DNA of 64,000 bases, from contig BMTH01000005.1 of NCBI GenBank assembly GCA_014649575.1, positions 124,001 through 188,000 on the forward strand, in the 5' to 3' direction. Each line of letters starts with the position of its first letter. The stretch's first letter is position 1. Of the stretch, positions 8,731 through 16,950 are shown in pieces. The notes beneath the pieces were generated by a model. That model saw only the letters and a list, made by a program, of their open reading frames with translations. It ran no database searches and was not told where the DNA came from. Source of the stretch: Streptomyces griseoincarnatus. GTDB lineage: Bacteria > Actinomycetota > Actinomycetes > Streptomycetales > Streptomycetaceae. Both the position numbers and the translations under genes were made by a program.

Positions 8731-9477
8731 TCAGTGCGTGCCCGGCGACCGCCCCTCCCCCTTCTCCGCCACGAGCAGCCGCACCCGCGGGCTGCCGTCC
8801 CGGCGGCGGCCGAACTCGGGGAGGGCGCAGAAACTCACGCGGAACCCCGCGCGCTCCAGTCCGTGCCACAGATCGCCGAAGCGCACGGCGCGGTAGTACA
8901 TGACGAACGGCGGGCGCCATACGGCGTTGCGCACCCGCATGACGGTGTCGAAGCCGAGCAGCATCGCGTGGACCGGGGAGCCGGGCCGGGGCGGCGCGAC
9001 GACCGGGAGGACGAAGCGGCCACCGGGCCGCACCACCTTGTGCACCTGCGCGAACAGCCCCGGCAGTTCGGACGGCAGGAAGTGCCCGAGCGCCCCGAAG
9101 CTGACCACGAGGTCGAACTCCGGGCCGAACGGCAGCGCCCGCGCGTCCGCCCGCACCCAGGACACGTCGGGTCCCTCGGGCCGCCTGCGCGAGCGGGCGA
9201 CCTCCAGCATCCCGGTGCTGAAGTCCACGCCGGTGACGGCGTCCCGGCACACCTGACGCAGCACGTCCACACCCGCGCCGGTGCCGCAGCACAGGTCGAG
9301 CCCGGTGCCGTAGGGGCCGGACTCCAGCAGTGCGGCGACGGTGGCGTCCAGCACGGAATCGGGGGTGCGGAAGGGGGTGTGGTCGAACTTCGGGGCGAGG
9401 AGGTCGTAGCCGCGCTCGACGGACGACAGCGCCTGGACGGCCAGTTCGCTCAGTCGGGGGCCTTCGGGGCTGAACAT
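8731..9477 (-). CDS. Class I SAM-dependent methyltransferase
   Basis: A methyltransferase of 248 residues. It has motif I LDLCCGTGAGVDVL, motif II GVDFSTGMLEVAR, WVRADARALPF, and motif III KVVRPGGRFVLPV, the UbiE/Methyltransf_11-type layout. The N-terminal helix (ALSSVERGYDLLAPKFD) suggests a small-molecule methyltransferase. The target cannot be inferred. It is divergent from the D,D-carboxypeptidase gene, with about 170 bases between their starts. Confidence 0.8.
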   Translation of the reverse strand: MFSPEGPRLSELAVQALSSVERGYDLLAPKFDHTPFRTPDSVLDATVAALLESGPYGTGLDLCCGTGAGVDVLRQVCRDAVTGVDFSTGMLEVARSRRRPEGPDVSWVRADARALPFGPEFDLVVSFGALGHFLPSELPGLFAQVHKVVRPGGRFVLPVVAPPRPGSPVHAMLLGFDTVMRVRNAVWRPPFVMYYRAVRFGDLWHGLERAGFRVSFCALPEFGRRRDGSPRVRLLVAEKGEGRSPGTH

Positions 9478-9644
9478 CCGCCCAGCCTAGAGCGCGGGGT
9501 CCCGGGCCGCCTCGGGACTTGCGCACGCTGGGGTCGAACGTGCCCGCCGGGCCGCCGCAAGCCGGGAAGAGCATCCGAGTGCTCGCGCGCGGCTCCCGGC
9601 CGAGGCAGCGCGGCGATCGGGACACCCCTTCCTACGTTTGCGAT

Positions 9645-10808
9645 ATGACTATCGGATTTGCTTCGCGGGCTGCCGTGTCGGGGTGCGTACTCTGCGCGGC
9701 GGGCCTGCTGGCGCTCGCGCCCGCCGCGGCGACCACCGGACCCGGCGTCGATCCCGGACCGCGGACGACGGACGCACCCGCGTCCCTGCTGTACCGGCCC
9801 GGCACGCACGTCCGTCCGCGCGCGGGGGCGCCCGAGGTCCCGGACCTGTCCGCCCGCTCCTGGCTGATCGCCGACGCCGACACCGGCACGGTGCTCGCGG
9901 CGCACGACGCGCACCGCAAACTGCCGCCCGCCAGCACCCTCAAGACGCTGTTCGCGCTGACCGTGATGCCGGCCCTGCCGTCCGGCATCCGGCACCGCGT
10001 CGACCCGGAGGAGTTGGAGGGCATCGGGCCCGGGAGCAGTCTCGTCGGGGTCGCCGAGAACCGGACGTACCGCGTCTCGGACCTCTGGAACGGGGTCTTC
10101 CTCAACTCCGGCAACGACGCCGTGCACGTCCTGGCGGCCCTCAACGGCGGCTGGCGGGTCACGGCCGAGCGGATGGAGGAGAAGGCGCGGGCCCTGGGCG
10201 CCCGCGACACCCGGGTGAAGTCGCCGGACGGCTACGACGCGCCCGGTCAGGTGTCGTCGGCGTTCGACCTGACCGTGTTCGGCCGGGCGGGGCTGCGCAG
10301 CCCCGAGTTCGCGGAGTACTGCGCGCGGGCGGAGGCGATCTTCCCGGCCCGTGACGGCGGCACCTACCCGATTGTCAACACCAACCGGCTGCTCACCGGG
10401 GCGGACGGGGTGGCCCCGTACCGGGGGCTGATCGGCGTGAAGAACGGCTACACCAGCCACGCGGGCAACACCCTGGTCGCGGCCGCCCGCCGCGACGGCC
10501 GGACCCTGGTGGCGACGGTCATGAATCCCCGCTCGGACGACGGACACGCGGTCTACGAGGAGGCGCGCGCCCTTCTCGACTGGGGCTTCGAGGCGGCCGA
10601 CCGCGTCGACCCGGTCGGCTCCCTGGACGCCCTGCGCAGCGCCCCGCCGGGCGGCCCGGAGGCGGACGCGGTGGCGGTGCCGGCGTTCCGCGAGGACGAC
10701 CCCCACGACCGTCCGGTGTGGTGGACGATCACCGGTGCGGGCCTGCTGGGCGGGGCGGGGGTGGCGGTGTACCTGCGGCTCAGATGGGGGCCGGTGCCGC
10801 AGGACTGA
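9645..10808 (+). CDS. D-alanyl-D-alanine carboxypeptidase (S11 penicillin-binding protein)
   Basis: A peptidoglycan-trimming enzyme of 387 residues. An N-terminal signal peptide (about residues 1-30) is followed by the SxxK motif in PPASTLKTL (Ser97, Lys100), the SxN motif in LNSGNDAV, and a KTG-equivalent KNG in IGVKNGYTSHAGNT. KNG in place of KTG is unusual but conserves the Lys. A C-terminal transmembrane segment (PVWWTITGAGLLGGAGVAVY) anchors it, so the active site faces outside. The ATG at 9645 gives a clean signal peptide; the 42-codon upstream extension does not. Confidence 0.9.
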   Translation: MTIGFASRAAVSGCVLCAAGLLALAPAAATTGPGVDPGPRTTDAPASLLYRPGTHVRPRAGAPEVPDLSARSWLIADADTGTVLAAHDAHRKLPPASTLKTLFALTVMPALPSGIRHRVDPEELEGIGPGSSLVGVAENRTYRVSDLWNGVFLNSGNDAVHVLAALNGGWRVTAERMEEKARALGARDTRVKSPDGYDAPGQVSSAFDLTVFGRAGLRSPEFAEYCARAEAIFPARDGGTYPIVNTNRLLTGADGVAPYRGLIGVKNGYTSHAGNTLVAAARRDGRTLVATVMNPRSDDGHAVYEEARALLDWGFEAADRVDPVGSLDALRSAPPGGPEADAVAVPAFREDDPHDRPVWWTITGAGLLGGAGVAVYLRLRWGPVPQD

Positions 10809-10869
10809 GGACGTCCGGGCTTCCCCTCGGCCCACTGCCGGAGGCCGCACCGGCCAGGTCACCCCGCTC

Positions 10870-11886
10870 TCAGACGCACACCGCCTCCGCAGCCGCCCCC
10901 AGTCCCGCCACCGGGCGCACCCCGCCCACCGGGCGGCCGCCGCCCAGGACCGTCTCGCCCGCGAAGGCGGTGAGCAGGGACGGGTCGACGCCCGCGCGGG
11001 TGAGGGCCGCCGCGGTGACCGGGACGCGGGCGCGGCCGGCGCCGTCGGCGATCTTCACCGCGACCGCGCGGCCGTCGGGCAGTGCCGCGACCTGGACGCC
11101 CTCGAAGCCGTCCTTGGCGAGCAGCCCCGGCACCGCGCGCATCAGCGCGGCCACGTCGCGGCCCTCCCCGGACGCCATCTCGGCGTGGGTGCGCATCGCG
11201 TCGGCGACCCGGCGCTCGGGGGTGCCGGGCGCGCCGCCGACGATTCGGGAGGCGGCCCGGGCCAGGCCCTCCAGCGACACCGCGAACAGCGGGGCGCCGC
11301 AGCCGTCGACGGTGACCGTGGTGACGCGTTGCCCGGTGAGGTCCTCGACGGTCTCGGCGACCGTCTGCTGAAGGGGGTGGCCCGGGTCGAGGTAGTCGTC
11401 CAGCGACCAGCCGTTCAGCTTCGCCGTGTACAGCATGGCCGCGTGCTTGCCGGAGCAGTTCTGGGCGAGCCGGGAGGGGCCACGGCCCGCGCGCACCCAG
11501 GTGTCCCGCACGGCGGGGCCGAAGGGCAGGTCGGGGACGTTACGCAGGTCGTCCTCGGTCAGGGCCGCCCGTTCGAGGATCCGGCGCGCGCCGTCGAGGT
11601 GGCGTTCCTCGCCGGAGTGGCTGGCCGCCGCGAGGGACAGCAGGGCGCCGTCGAGCGGGAGGCCGGCGCGGACCATGGCCACCGCCTGGACGGGCTTGAG
11701 CGCGGAGCGCGGGTAGAACGCCGCCTCGGGGTCGCCGAGGCGGACGCCGGCCGTGCCGTCGGCGTCGAGGACGACGACGGAGCCGTAGTGGACGCCTTCG
11801 ACGACCCCGCCGCGTACGAGGTGGGCGACGGGGGCGTGGCGGGGTGCGCGGACCGGGGGCGCGGCCGCGGGAGGACTGCTGTGCAT
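10870..11886 (-). CDS. L-asparaginase II-type asparaginase
   Basis: About 338 residues of the thermolabile asparaginase group unrelated to the E. coli enzymes. Visible signatures are FYPRSALKPVQAV and RLAQNCSGKHAAML, carrying the two Ser-Lys pairs proposed as catalytic in the Rhizobium-type enzyme, and VDGCGAPLFAVSL. It hydrolyses Asn to Asp and ammonia in the cytoplasm. The start ATG at 11886 overlaps the regulator's stop (TGATG), with a GTG alternative one codon upstream. The coupling makes a two-gene operon in which the FadR-type regulator probably controls asparagine use. Confidence 0.88.
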   Translation of the reverse strand: MHSSPPAAAPPVRAPRHAPVAHLVRGGVVEGVHYGSVVVLDADGTAGVRLGDPEAAFYPRSALKPVQAVAMVRAGLPLDGALLSLAAASHSGEERHLDGARRILERAALTEDDLRNVPDLPFGPAVRDTWVRAGRGPSRLAQNCSGKHAAMLYTAKLNGWSLDDYLDPGHPLQQTVAETVEDLTGQRVTTVTVDGCGAPLFAVSLEGLARAASRIVGGAPGTPERRVADAMRTHAEMASGEGRDVAALMRAVPGLLAKDGFEGVQVAALPDGRAVAVKIADGAGRARVPVTAAALTRAGVDPSLLTAFAGETVLGGGRPVGGVRPVAGLGAAAEAVCV

Positions 11887-12641
11887 CACACTGCCTGCGG
11901 GTTGTCGTGGCGGGCCGGCGCGGGGGTGGTGCGCGGGCCCGGTGTGCGCGCGGAGCGCACGATGTCGGTGAGGGTGGTCTCGACACGGTCCAGGTGGTGG
12001 GTCATGGCCCGCACGGCGCCCTGTTCGGAGCCGGCGGCCAGGGCCTCGATGATGGCCCGGTGCTCGCGGTCGGAGTGGGCGCGGCGGCCGCCGAGCTCGT
12101 TGAGGAAGGCGGACTGGCGGGCCAGCGCGTCCCGGATCTCCTCGATCACCCGACGGAAGACGGGATTCTGGGCGGCCTCGGCCACGGCGAGGTGGAACAG
12201 GGTGTCCATGGCCGCCCAGGCGGTGGTGTCGGTCTCCCGTTCCATCCGTGCCAGCAGACCCCGCAGCCGGTCCAGGTCCTCCGGGGTGCGGCGGAGGGCG
12301 GCGTATCCGGCGACCGGGATCTCGACGTGGCGGCGCACCTCCATGAGGTGTCCCGCCGTGTAGTCGCCGAAGGTGGGATCCTGCACGGCGTCGGCGACCA
12401 CGAAGGTGCCCTTGCCGGTGCGGGACACGGTCAGACCCATCGTCTGCAGTGCCCGCAGCGCCTCGCGCAGCACCGGGCGGGACACCGCGAGTTCACGGCA
12501 CAGCTCCGCCTCGGAGGGCAGCTTGTCGCCGATCGCGTAGTGACCGCGCTCGATGGCGTCGCGGAGGTGGGCGAGCACCGCCTCCGTCGCGCTGACGCGC
12601 CGCGGTCCCGCACCACCTGTCTGGCTGTCTGACAGGTTCAC
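11886..12641 (-). CDS. FadR/GntR-family transcriptional regulator (FCD domain)
   Basis: A regulator of 251 residues. It has a GntR winged helix (about 13-80, with IGDKLPSEAELCRELAVSR and VLREALRALQTMGL) and a C-terminal all-helical FCD ligand domain (FHLAVAEAAQNPVF and ITEALAAG-like helices, ending HHLDRVETTL), with the His/Asp residues that usually bind metal. The start GTG at 12641 lies within a palindrome (12615-12637), which suggests autorepression. The gene is translationally coupled to asparaginase downstream. Confidence 0.87.
   Translation of the reverse strand: MNLSDSQTGGAGPRRVSATEAVLAHLRDAIERGHYAIGDKLPSEAELCRELAVSRPVLREALRALQTMGLTVSRTGKGTFVVADAVQDPTFGDYTAGHLMEVRRHVEIPVAGYAALRRTPEDLDRLRGLLARMERETDTTAWAAMDTLFHLAVAEAAQNPVFRRVIEEIRDALARQSAFLNELGGRRAHSDREHRAIIEALAAGSEQGAVRAMTHHLDRVETTLTDIVRSARTPGPRTTPAPARHDNPQAV
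12615..12637. promoter_or_regulatory. FadR-type operator overlapping the regulator start
   Basis: Two nested inverted repeats: ACCTGTC (12615-12621) with GACAGGT (12631-12637), and inside them the perfect CTGTC-T-GACAG (12625-12635). CTGTC/GACAG arms resemble operators reported for FCD-type GntR proteins. It lies a few codons inside the regulator gene, so binding could block its transcription. Confidence 0.5.
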
Positions 12642-12816
12642 GGGCCGATCGTGCGGGCCGCCCGCGGGGGCTGTCAAGCGGGGGCGGGTCCAGGGTGGTG
12701 CCGGCCACACCCCCGGCCTGGGGCCACCACCCCCTCCGCACCGGGGGCGACCGTCCTCCCACATGCGGGTGCCACCGCCCTTCTTCGGGTGGGATAGCGA
12801 CCGCATACTGCATCGC

Positions 12817-13878
12817 ATGGCCAATTCGACGGTACTGACCGACACCCGTTCCGCGGGCAAGGAAAACAGAAGCAGCGGAAAGGGGAGCGACTTCTCCGAA
12901 CTTTCCCGACGCATATCGGAGGCGGGTCTGCTGCGTCGCCGTCCGCTGTATTACACGGTGCGTTTCACGGCCGTCGGCCTCGCCCTCGCCGGTGGCGTCG
13001 CGGCGTTCCTGGTCGTCGGTGACGCCTGGTCGCAGCTCTTCGTCGCGGCCGCGCTGGCCGTCGTGTCCGGGCAGCTCGGGCTGGCCGCGCACGATCTGGC
13101 GCACCGCCAGGTGTTCTCCCGCCGGCGCCCCAGCGAGACCGGTGGTCTCGTGGTGGCGAACGTGCTCCTCGGCATGAGCTACGGCTGGTGGATGAACAAG
13201 CACACCCGCCATCACTCGAACCCGAATCACGAGAACAAGGACCCGGACGTCGCGCCCGACATCATCGTCTGGTCACGCCGTCAGGCACGACAGGCCAAGG
13301 GCCCTGCCCGATTCATCGGGAAACACCAGGCGGCGCTCTTCTTCCCGCTGCTGACCCTTGAGGGCCTGAATCTGAGTTTCAGCAGCTTCCGGGCGCTGCG
13401 GAGCCCGTCGATGAAACGGCCCGTACTGGAGGGCACTCTCCTCGTCGCGCATTTCGCCGTCTATTTCGGCGGCATTTTCACCCTCCTCTCCCCCGGCAAG
13501 GCGCTCGCCTTCGTCGCCGTCCATCAGGGGCTTTTCGGCCTGTACCTCGGTTCCGTGTTCGCCCCGAACCACAAGGGCATGCCGATGGTCGAGGAGGGGA
13601 CGGAGCTGGACTTCCTGCGCCGGCAGGTGCTGACCTCCCGCAACGTGGACGGCGGTGCGCTGACCGACGTGTTCATGGGCGGCCTCAACTACCAGATCGA
13701 GCACCATCTCTTCCCGAGCATGCCGACGCCGGCCCTGGCGGAGGCCCAGGTGATCACCGAGCGGTACTGCGCCGAGCTGGGCATCCCGTACTGCCGGTCG
13801 GGTCTCGTCGCCTCGCACCGCACGGCGCTGCGTCATCTGAGGGAGGTGGGCGCGCCCCTGCGCGAGGCCGGGCAGTGA
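12817..13878 (+). CDS. Membrane fatty-acid desaturase
   Basis: An integral membrane di-iron desaturase of 353 residues. Three histidine clusters are present: HDLAH (near 91), HTRHHSN (near 129) and QIEHH (near 296). Several hydrophobic segments lie around them (FTAVGLALAGGVAAFLVV and LLVAHFAVYFGGIFTLL). It introduces a double bond in lipid acyl chains at the membrane. The ATG at 12817 is preferred because the upstream extension runs into the divergent regulator gene; no strong ribosome-binding site is visible. Electron donors are not encoded nearby, so it must use ferredoxin or reductase from elsewhere. Confidence 0.92.
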   Translation: MANSTVLTDTRSAGKENRSSGKGSDFSELSRRISEAGLLRRRPLYYTVRFTAVGLALAGGVAAFLVVGDAWSQLFVAAALAVVSGQLGLAAHDLAHRQVFSRRRPSETGGLVVANVLLGMSYGWWMNKHTRHHSNPNHENKDPDVAPDIIVWSRRQARQAKGPARFIGKHQAALFFPLLTLEGLNLSFSSFRALRSPSMKRPVLEGTLLVAHFAVYFGGIFTLLSPGKALAFVAVHQGLFGLYLGSVFAPNHKGMPMVEEGTELDFLRRQVLTSRNVDGGALTDVFMGGLNYQIEHHLFPSMPTPALAEAQVITERYCAELGIPYCRSGLVASHRTALRHLREVGAPLREAGQ

Positions 13879-13880
13879 CC

Positions 13881-14255
13881 CTACGGCCACACCGCCCCGG
13901 CCAGGGCGGCCCCCGCGAAGGCGGCGCCCAGGCCGGCCGCCGTGCTCGCCAGGACATTGGCCGCCGCGTACCCGAAGGTGCCGCTCTCCGCCAGGCGAAG
14001 GGTCTCGCTGGAGAAGGTCGAATAGGTGGTGAGCGCGCCGCACAGGCCGGTGCCGAGCAGCAGTTGCAGCTCGGATCCCGCGACGCCCGCGGCCGCCGCG
14101 CCGGCGAGCAGGCCGAGGACCAGGCTGCCGGCGACGTTGACGGTGAACGTCCCCCAGGGGAACGCCGTTCCGAACCGGGCCTGCACAGCCCGGTCGGTCA
14201 GATGGCGCAGGGGCGCCCCCACCATCGCTCCGAGCAGCACGTACAGCCAGTTCAT
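13881..14255 (-). CDS. crcB: Fluoride channel subunit FluC/CrcB (second of a pair)
   Basis: A four-helix membrane protein of 124 residues with GAPLRHLTD near the start, the NVAGSLVLG pore segment with its conserved Asn, and [15 protein letters not shown] carrying the conserved phenylalanine track. It expels fluoride passively across the membrane. The start ATG at 14255 overlaps the upstream crcB stop by 4 bases, so the two genes are coupled. FluC normally works as an antiparallel dimer; two diverged genes side by side suggest a heterodimer. The gene is convergent with the desaturase, almost without spacing. Confidence 0.9.
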   Translation of the reverse strand: MNWLYVLLGAMVGAPLRHLTDRAVQARFGTAFPWGTFTVNVAGSLVLGLLAGAAAAGVAGSELQLLLGTGLCGALTTYSTFSSETLRLAESGTFGYAAANVLASTAAGLGAAFAGAALAGAVWP

Positions 14256-14710
14256 CGGGCGCCTCCGCCCGCCGGCCGCTCCAGGAGGGCCCGGCGGGCG
14301 GCCGCGGTGGCCGCCCACACGGCGGCGAGGGCCGTCACCGGGGTGAGGGCGAGATACAGCAGGGCCGGTGCCGGACGGTCGTCCTCGAACAGGCCGTGCA
14401 CGTCGACCGCGTAGGTGGAGAAGGTGGTGAAGCCGCCGAGGACGCCGGTGCCGAGGAACGGGCGGAGCAGAGGGTGGGTGGTGCGCCACTCGGTGACGGC
14501 CACGATGAGGACGCCCATCAGGGCGCAGCCGACGACGTTCACCCACAGGATCGTCCAGGGGAAGCCGCCCGCCGGGGTGGGCCACACCAGGGTGGCCGCG
14601 TACCGGGCCGTCGCTCCCGCTCCCCCGCCCGCCGCGACCGCCGCGACGACGGGCGCCTGGGCGCGGAACGCGGAGCGGGGCCGTGCCTCACCGGGTTCCG
14701 GGCCTGTCAC
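14252..14710 (-). CDS. crcB: Fluoride channel subunit FluC/CrcB (first of a pair)
   Basis: A FluC protein of 152 residues with an extra ~20-residue polar N-terminus. The diagnostic segments are [28 protein letters not shown] (pore Asn) and [16 protein letters not shown]. It shares fold and motifs with the following gene but is clearly diverged from it, as expected for the two halves of a heterodimeric channel. No fluoride riboswitch sequence was recognisable in the roughly 70 bases upstream; the ArsR-like gene ahead of it on the same strand may supply regulation. Confidence 0.9.
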   Translation of the reverse strand: MTGPEPGEARPRSAFRAQAPVVAAVAAGGGAGATARYAATLVWPTPAGGFPWTILWVNVVGCALMGVLIVAVTEWRTTHPLLRPFLGTGVLGGFTTFSTYAVDVHGLFEDDRPAPALLYLALTPVTALAAVWAATAAARRALLERPAGGGAR

Positions 14711-14780
14711 CGTCGTACGTCTCCCACTCGCTCGGGTGGTCAGCGTAGCGGCAGGGCTTCCTCCGTACCCGGCGGGGCGG

Positions 14781-15047
14781 TCACCAGCCCTTCTCGAACA
14801 GCTGGGTCACCTCGGCGAGGCGCATCTCGTCGCGGCGGTAGTGAAGACCGTCGTCCTGGCCGGTGGGGTGGAGCAGGCCGAGGGCGGTGAGCAGCCGGAG
14901 GTGCGTGAGGGCCACGGGATGGGGCACGCCGAGGCGGGCGGCGATGTCGTCCGCGGTCAGGCCGCGTCCGGCGGGGTCCGGTTCGGCCAGCCAGGCGAGG
15001 ATGCGCAGTCGTGTCCCGTCGGCGGGATTCCTCAGCATGTCGTCCAC
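14781..15047 (-). CDS. Small winged-helix (ArsR-like) transcriptional regulator
   Basis: An 88-residue protein that is almost entirely one winged helix-turn-helix: [40 protein letters not shown], and a wing ending in [10 protein letters not shown]. This matches ArsR-type or other small wHTH regulators. There is no cysteine cluster for metal binding. It lies 70 bases upstream of the fluoride-channel pair on the same strand, so co-transcription is possible. The ligand and targets are unknown. Confidence 0.75.
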   Translation of the reverse strand: MDDMLRNPADGTRLRILAWLAEPDPAGRGLTADDIAARLGVPHPVALTHLRLLTALGLLHPTGQDDGLHYRRDEMRLAEVTQLFEKGW

Positions 15048-15348
15048 CTACCTCCGCGCCGGGCTTCCTCGTCTCCGGCGCCCTCCCACTGTGCCGCGCC
15101 CGGGGTGCCCGTGTCCCGCACCGCGGGCAGCTTGTCCGGAGTCAACGCCCTTGCAAAGCAAGGAGGTTGAACGGGAAAGCGGTGACGGGACCACCCCATG
15201 GCGAGCAGTGCGCGGTCGTCGCGGCCGAACAGCGCCCGGTCCTTCCAGCCGTCGCCGGAGGGCGGGTCGGCCTGCCCGGGGCGAAACGGGCGTCGGCCTG
15301 ACACCGCCAGGAGTTCATTGAATTTCGAACAAATGTTACGGTTCCCGT
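15048..15348. other. Divergent intergenic region between ArsR-like and MarR genes
   Basis: About 300 bases. The minus strand has an open frame of about 90 codons (15032-15304), but its composition and lack of recognisable family features argue against a gene. The notable content is a long inverted repeat at 15142-15170. There is also a relatively AT-rich stretch just before the MarR start (around 15310-15345, with ATTGAATTTCGAACAAAT), probably the MarR promoter and possibly its operator. Confidence 0.55.
15142..15170. promoter_or_regulatory. 29-nt inverted repeat, MarR-type operator candidate
   Basis: TCAAC-gc-CCTTGC-AAA-GCAAGG-ag-GTTGA has 13-base arms with two mismatches around an AAA spacer. 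Read on the minus strand the core is TTGCTTTGCAA, an arrangement typical of dimeric MarR operators. It is about 180 bases upstream of a marR gene. No intact gene uses it immediately on the minus strand. Confidence 0.55.
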
Positions 15349-15738
15349 ATGGCAGGGACGACCGACGAGGCGCGGCTCGAGGAACGGTGGCGTGACATCC
15401 TCGCCGTACACGCCCGCACCCAGGGCGAGATCGACCGCGCCCTGCACCCCTACGGCCTGGGCGCCTCCGACTTCGAGGTGCTCGACCTGCTCGCGACCGC
15501 CACTCCCCCGAGCGGCGAGCAGTGCCGGGTGCAGAACCTGGTCGGCCGGCTGCATCTGAGCCAGAGCGCGCTGTCCCGGCTGATCGCCCGTCTGGAGAAG
15601 AACGGCCTGGTCGAGCGAAGCGCCTGCCCGACGGACCGGCGCGGCGTCTACGTGCAGCTCACCGCGCGGGGCCGCGAACTGCACGCCGAGACCCTCCCGG
15701 TCCAGCGCGCCGCCCTGGCCCGGGCGCTCGGGGACTGA
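15349..15738 (+). CDS. MarR-family transcriptional regulator
   Basis: A winged-helix regulator of 129 residues. It has an N-terminal dimer helix (RWRDILAVHARTQGEIDRAL), the recognition helix region VGRLHLSQSALSRLIARLEKNGLVER, and the wing SACPTDRRGVYVQLTARG with the MarR D-x-R signature. The C-terminal dimerisation helix is short. It probably represses itself and a neighbouring gene through palindromes upstream. The SnoaL-like gene just downstream, which could have been its partner, is broken. Confidence 0.88.
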   Translation: MAGTTDEARLEERWRDILAVHARTQGEIDRALHPYGLGASDFEVLDLLATATPPSGEQCRVQNLVGRLHLSQSALSRLIARLEKNGLVERSACPTDRRGVYVQLTARGRELHAETLPVQRAALARALGD

Positions 15739-15757
15739 GCCGGGCCCTCGGCCCGGC
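15739..15757. terminator. Hairpin after the MarR gene
   Basis: GCCGGGCC, loop CTC, GGCCCGGC: a perfect 8-bp stem beginning one base past the stop codon. No T-run follows, as is common for streptomycete terminators. Confidence 0.55.
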
Positions 15758-15857
15758 ACGACCGCTCGTCCTCAAGCGCGCTCGAGGACGCCGACCCGCG
15801 GTCATGGACACCGCCTAGATGCGACGGCAGGTGCGGGCACCGACCGACCGCGCGACC

Positions 15858-16240
15858 ATGACCGACCTGATCAGCCACTGCCTGCGCTCCCTGGACGAGG
15901 GGCCCTCGAAGCGAGAAGTGGCGCGGGTCGTCCCCACCCAGGACGTGGTCGCGGAAATGCCCGTCGGGGCCGTCCACGGGCGCGACGCCGTGCCGCACCG
16001 GACCCGGCGCGGCACGGCGCTGTCCGACCTGACCGTGCGGCTGGACACCAACGACGGTGTGGAGATCGACGACGACCGGGCCACCGTGCGGGGGCGCCCA
16101 GCTGAGCACCTCCGTGCTCGCGGACGCACGGGGGCGCCTTCGTCCCCACCGGGCACACCGGGACCGAACCGGTCAGGACGGCCGAGGGCCGGCGGATCTC
16201 CGCGACGGCCCTGCGGGTGGCGTGGGACGCCGGGACGGTC
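15858..16240 (+). pseudogene. SnoaL-like (NTF2 fold) protein, broken by two frameshifts
   Basis: Three reading frames must be joined to read one SnoaL-like domain. Frame 1 from ATG 15858 gives MTDLISHCLRSLDEG, TQDVVAEMPVGAVHGRDAV and VEIDDDRATVRG. Frame 2 gives GAQLSTSVLADARG from about 16090. Frame 3 gives GAFVPTGHTGTEPVRTAEG and ISATALRVAWDAG to about 16240. Both switches coincide with runs of five G (near 16091 and 16129) where four would keep the frame, so each is a +1 insertion. Either the gene is dead or these are homopolymer sequencing errors. Intact SnoaL-like proteins often bind or isomerise small ligands; no active-site claim is made here. Confidence 0.65.
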
Positions 16241-16264
16241 GGACGAGAGTCCCGGGACGACGAA

Positions 16265-16309
16265 GGCCCCGGTCCGTCCGGCTCGGTGCGAGCGGGACGG
16301 GCCGGGGCC
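16265..16309. terminator. Strong GC hairpin, likely terminator for the SseB-like gene
   Basis: A 15-bp stem of GGCCCCGGTCCGTCC with GGACGGGCCGGGGCC (one wobble) around a loop of about 15 bases. It lies 15 bases beyond the stop of the minus-strand SseB-like gene and also downstream of the SnoaL remnant, so it could act in both directions. Confidence 0.65.
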
Positions 16310-16323
16310 CGGGCGCCGGGCGC

Positions 16324-16728
16324 TCAGGGGCGGGCCAGCAGGGTGCGGACCCCCTCCGAGGTCAGGGTCAGGCGGTGCTCGGAGCTGCCGTCGATGGTGA
16401 GGGACAGGTCGTCGGCCGGCCACTGCGCGGCGAGGGCGCCGAGCGGGACCAGGCGGTAGCGGGAAACGAACGGGAGCAGCCCGGCCATCTCCAGTTCGGA
16501 GGTGAAGACGGGCACCACCTGGGTGCCTCCCGGCTGCTCCAGCACGGGCAGCGCGACGGCGCCGGGGTCGGCGGCCTCCTCGTCGCCCGCGTCGTCGGGG
16601 ACCGGGATCAGGACGTCGCTGCCGGCCAAGGCGTCCAGCGCGGCCGTGTCCTCGGTGTTCTCCGACAGTGCGTCCAGGGCCCGCTGCGCGGGCGTGGGGG
16701 CGTTGTTCTCGTGCGCGGGTGTTTCCAT
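16324..16728 (-). CDS. SseB-family protein
   Basis: A 134-residue protein with the SseB-type N-terminal domain pattern: AQRALDALSENTEDTAALDALAGSDVLIPV, then QVVPVFTSELEMAGLLPF and YRLVPLGALAAQWP. The family is widespread in Streptomyces, with no settled biochemical role. The ATG at 16728 is the first start consistent with the domain; the extension upstream runs into the promoter area of the GAPDH gene. A good terminator hairpin follows. Confidence 0.8.
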   Translation of the reverse strand: METPAHENNAPTPAQRALDALSENTEDTAALDALAGSDVLIPVPDDAGDEEAADPGAVALPVLEQPGGTQVVPVFTSELEMAGLLPFVSRYRLVPLGALAAQWPADDLSLTIDGSSEHRLTLTSEGVRTLLARP

Positions 16729-16950
16729 GACGAATTCCCTGGTAGCGGCGGTTGTCGGCCCGCCCGGAGCCCGCTCGGGCCCGGGCACAGTAGGAGACGC
16801 GTACCCGTTCGCATGTCGCGCAACCCTGCGATCCACGCGCCCTCCCGCGCGGCCCGCCGGGCCCCTTCGCACGTCAGCGGCGGCCCCCGTCCGACCCCTC
16901 CGAGCGGCATGACTATCATATGAGCACCCTCTAGCTCGAAAGATGATGCT

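Noticed and set aside
14711..14780. Fluoride riboswitch upstream of the crcB pair
   Set aside because: The short leader shows none of the conserved crcB RNA words on the coding strand that I could recognise.
15032..15304. Small minus-strand gene between the ArsR-like and MarR genes
   Set aside because: About 90 codons without a recognisable domain, containing the long inverted repeat in its middle; more likely regulatory DNA or debris.
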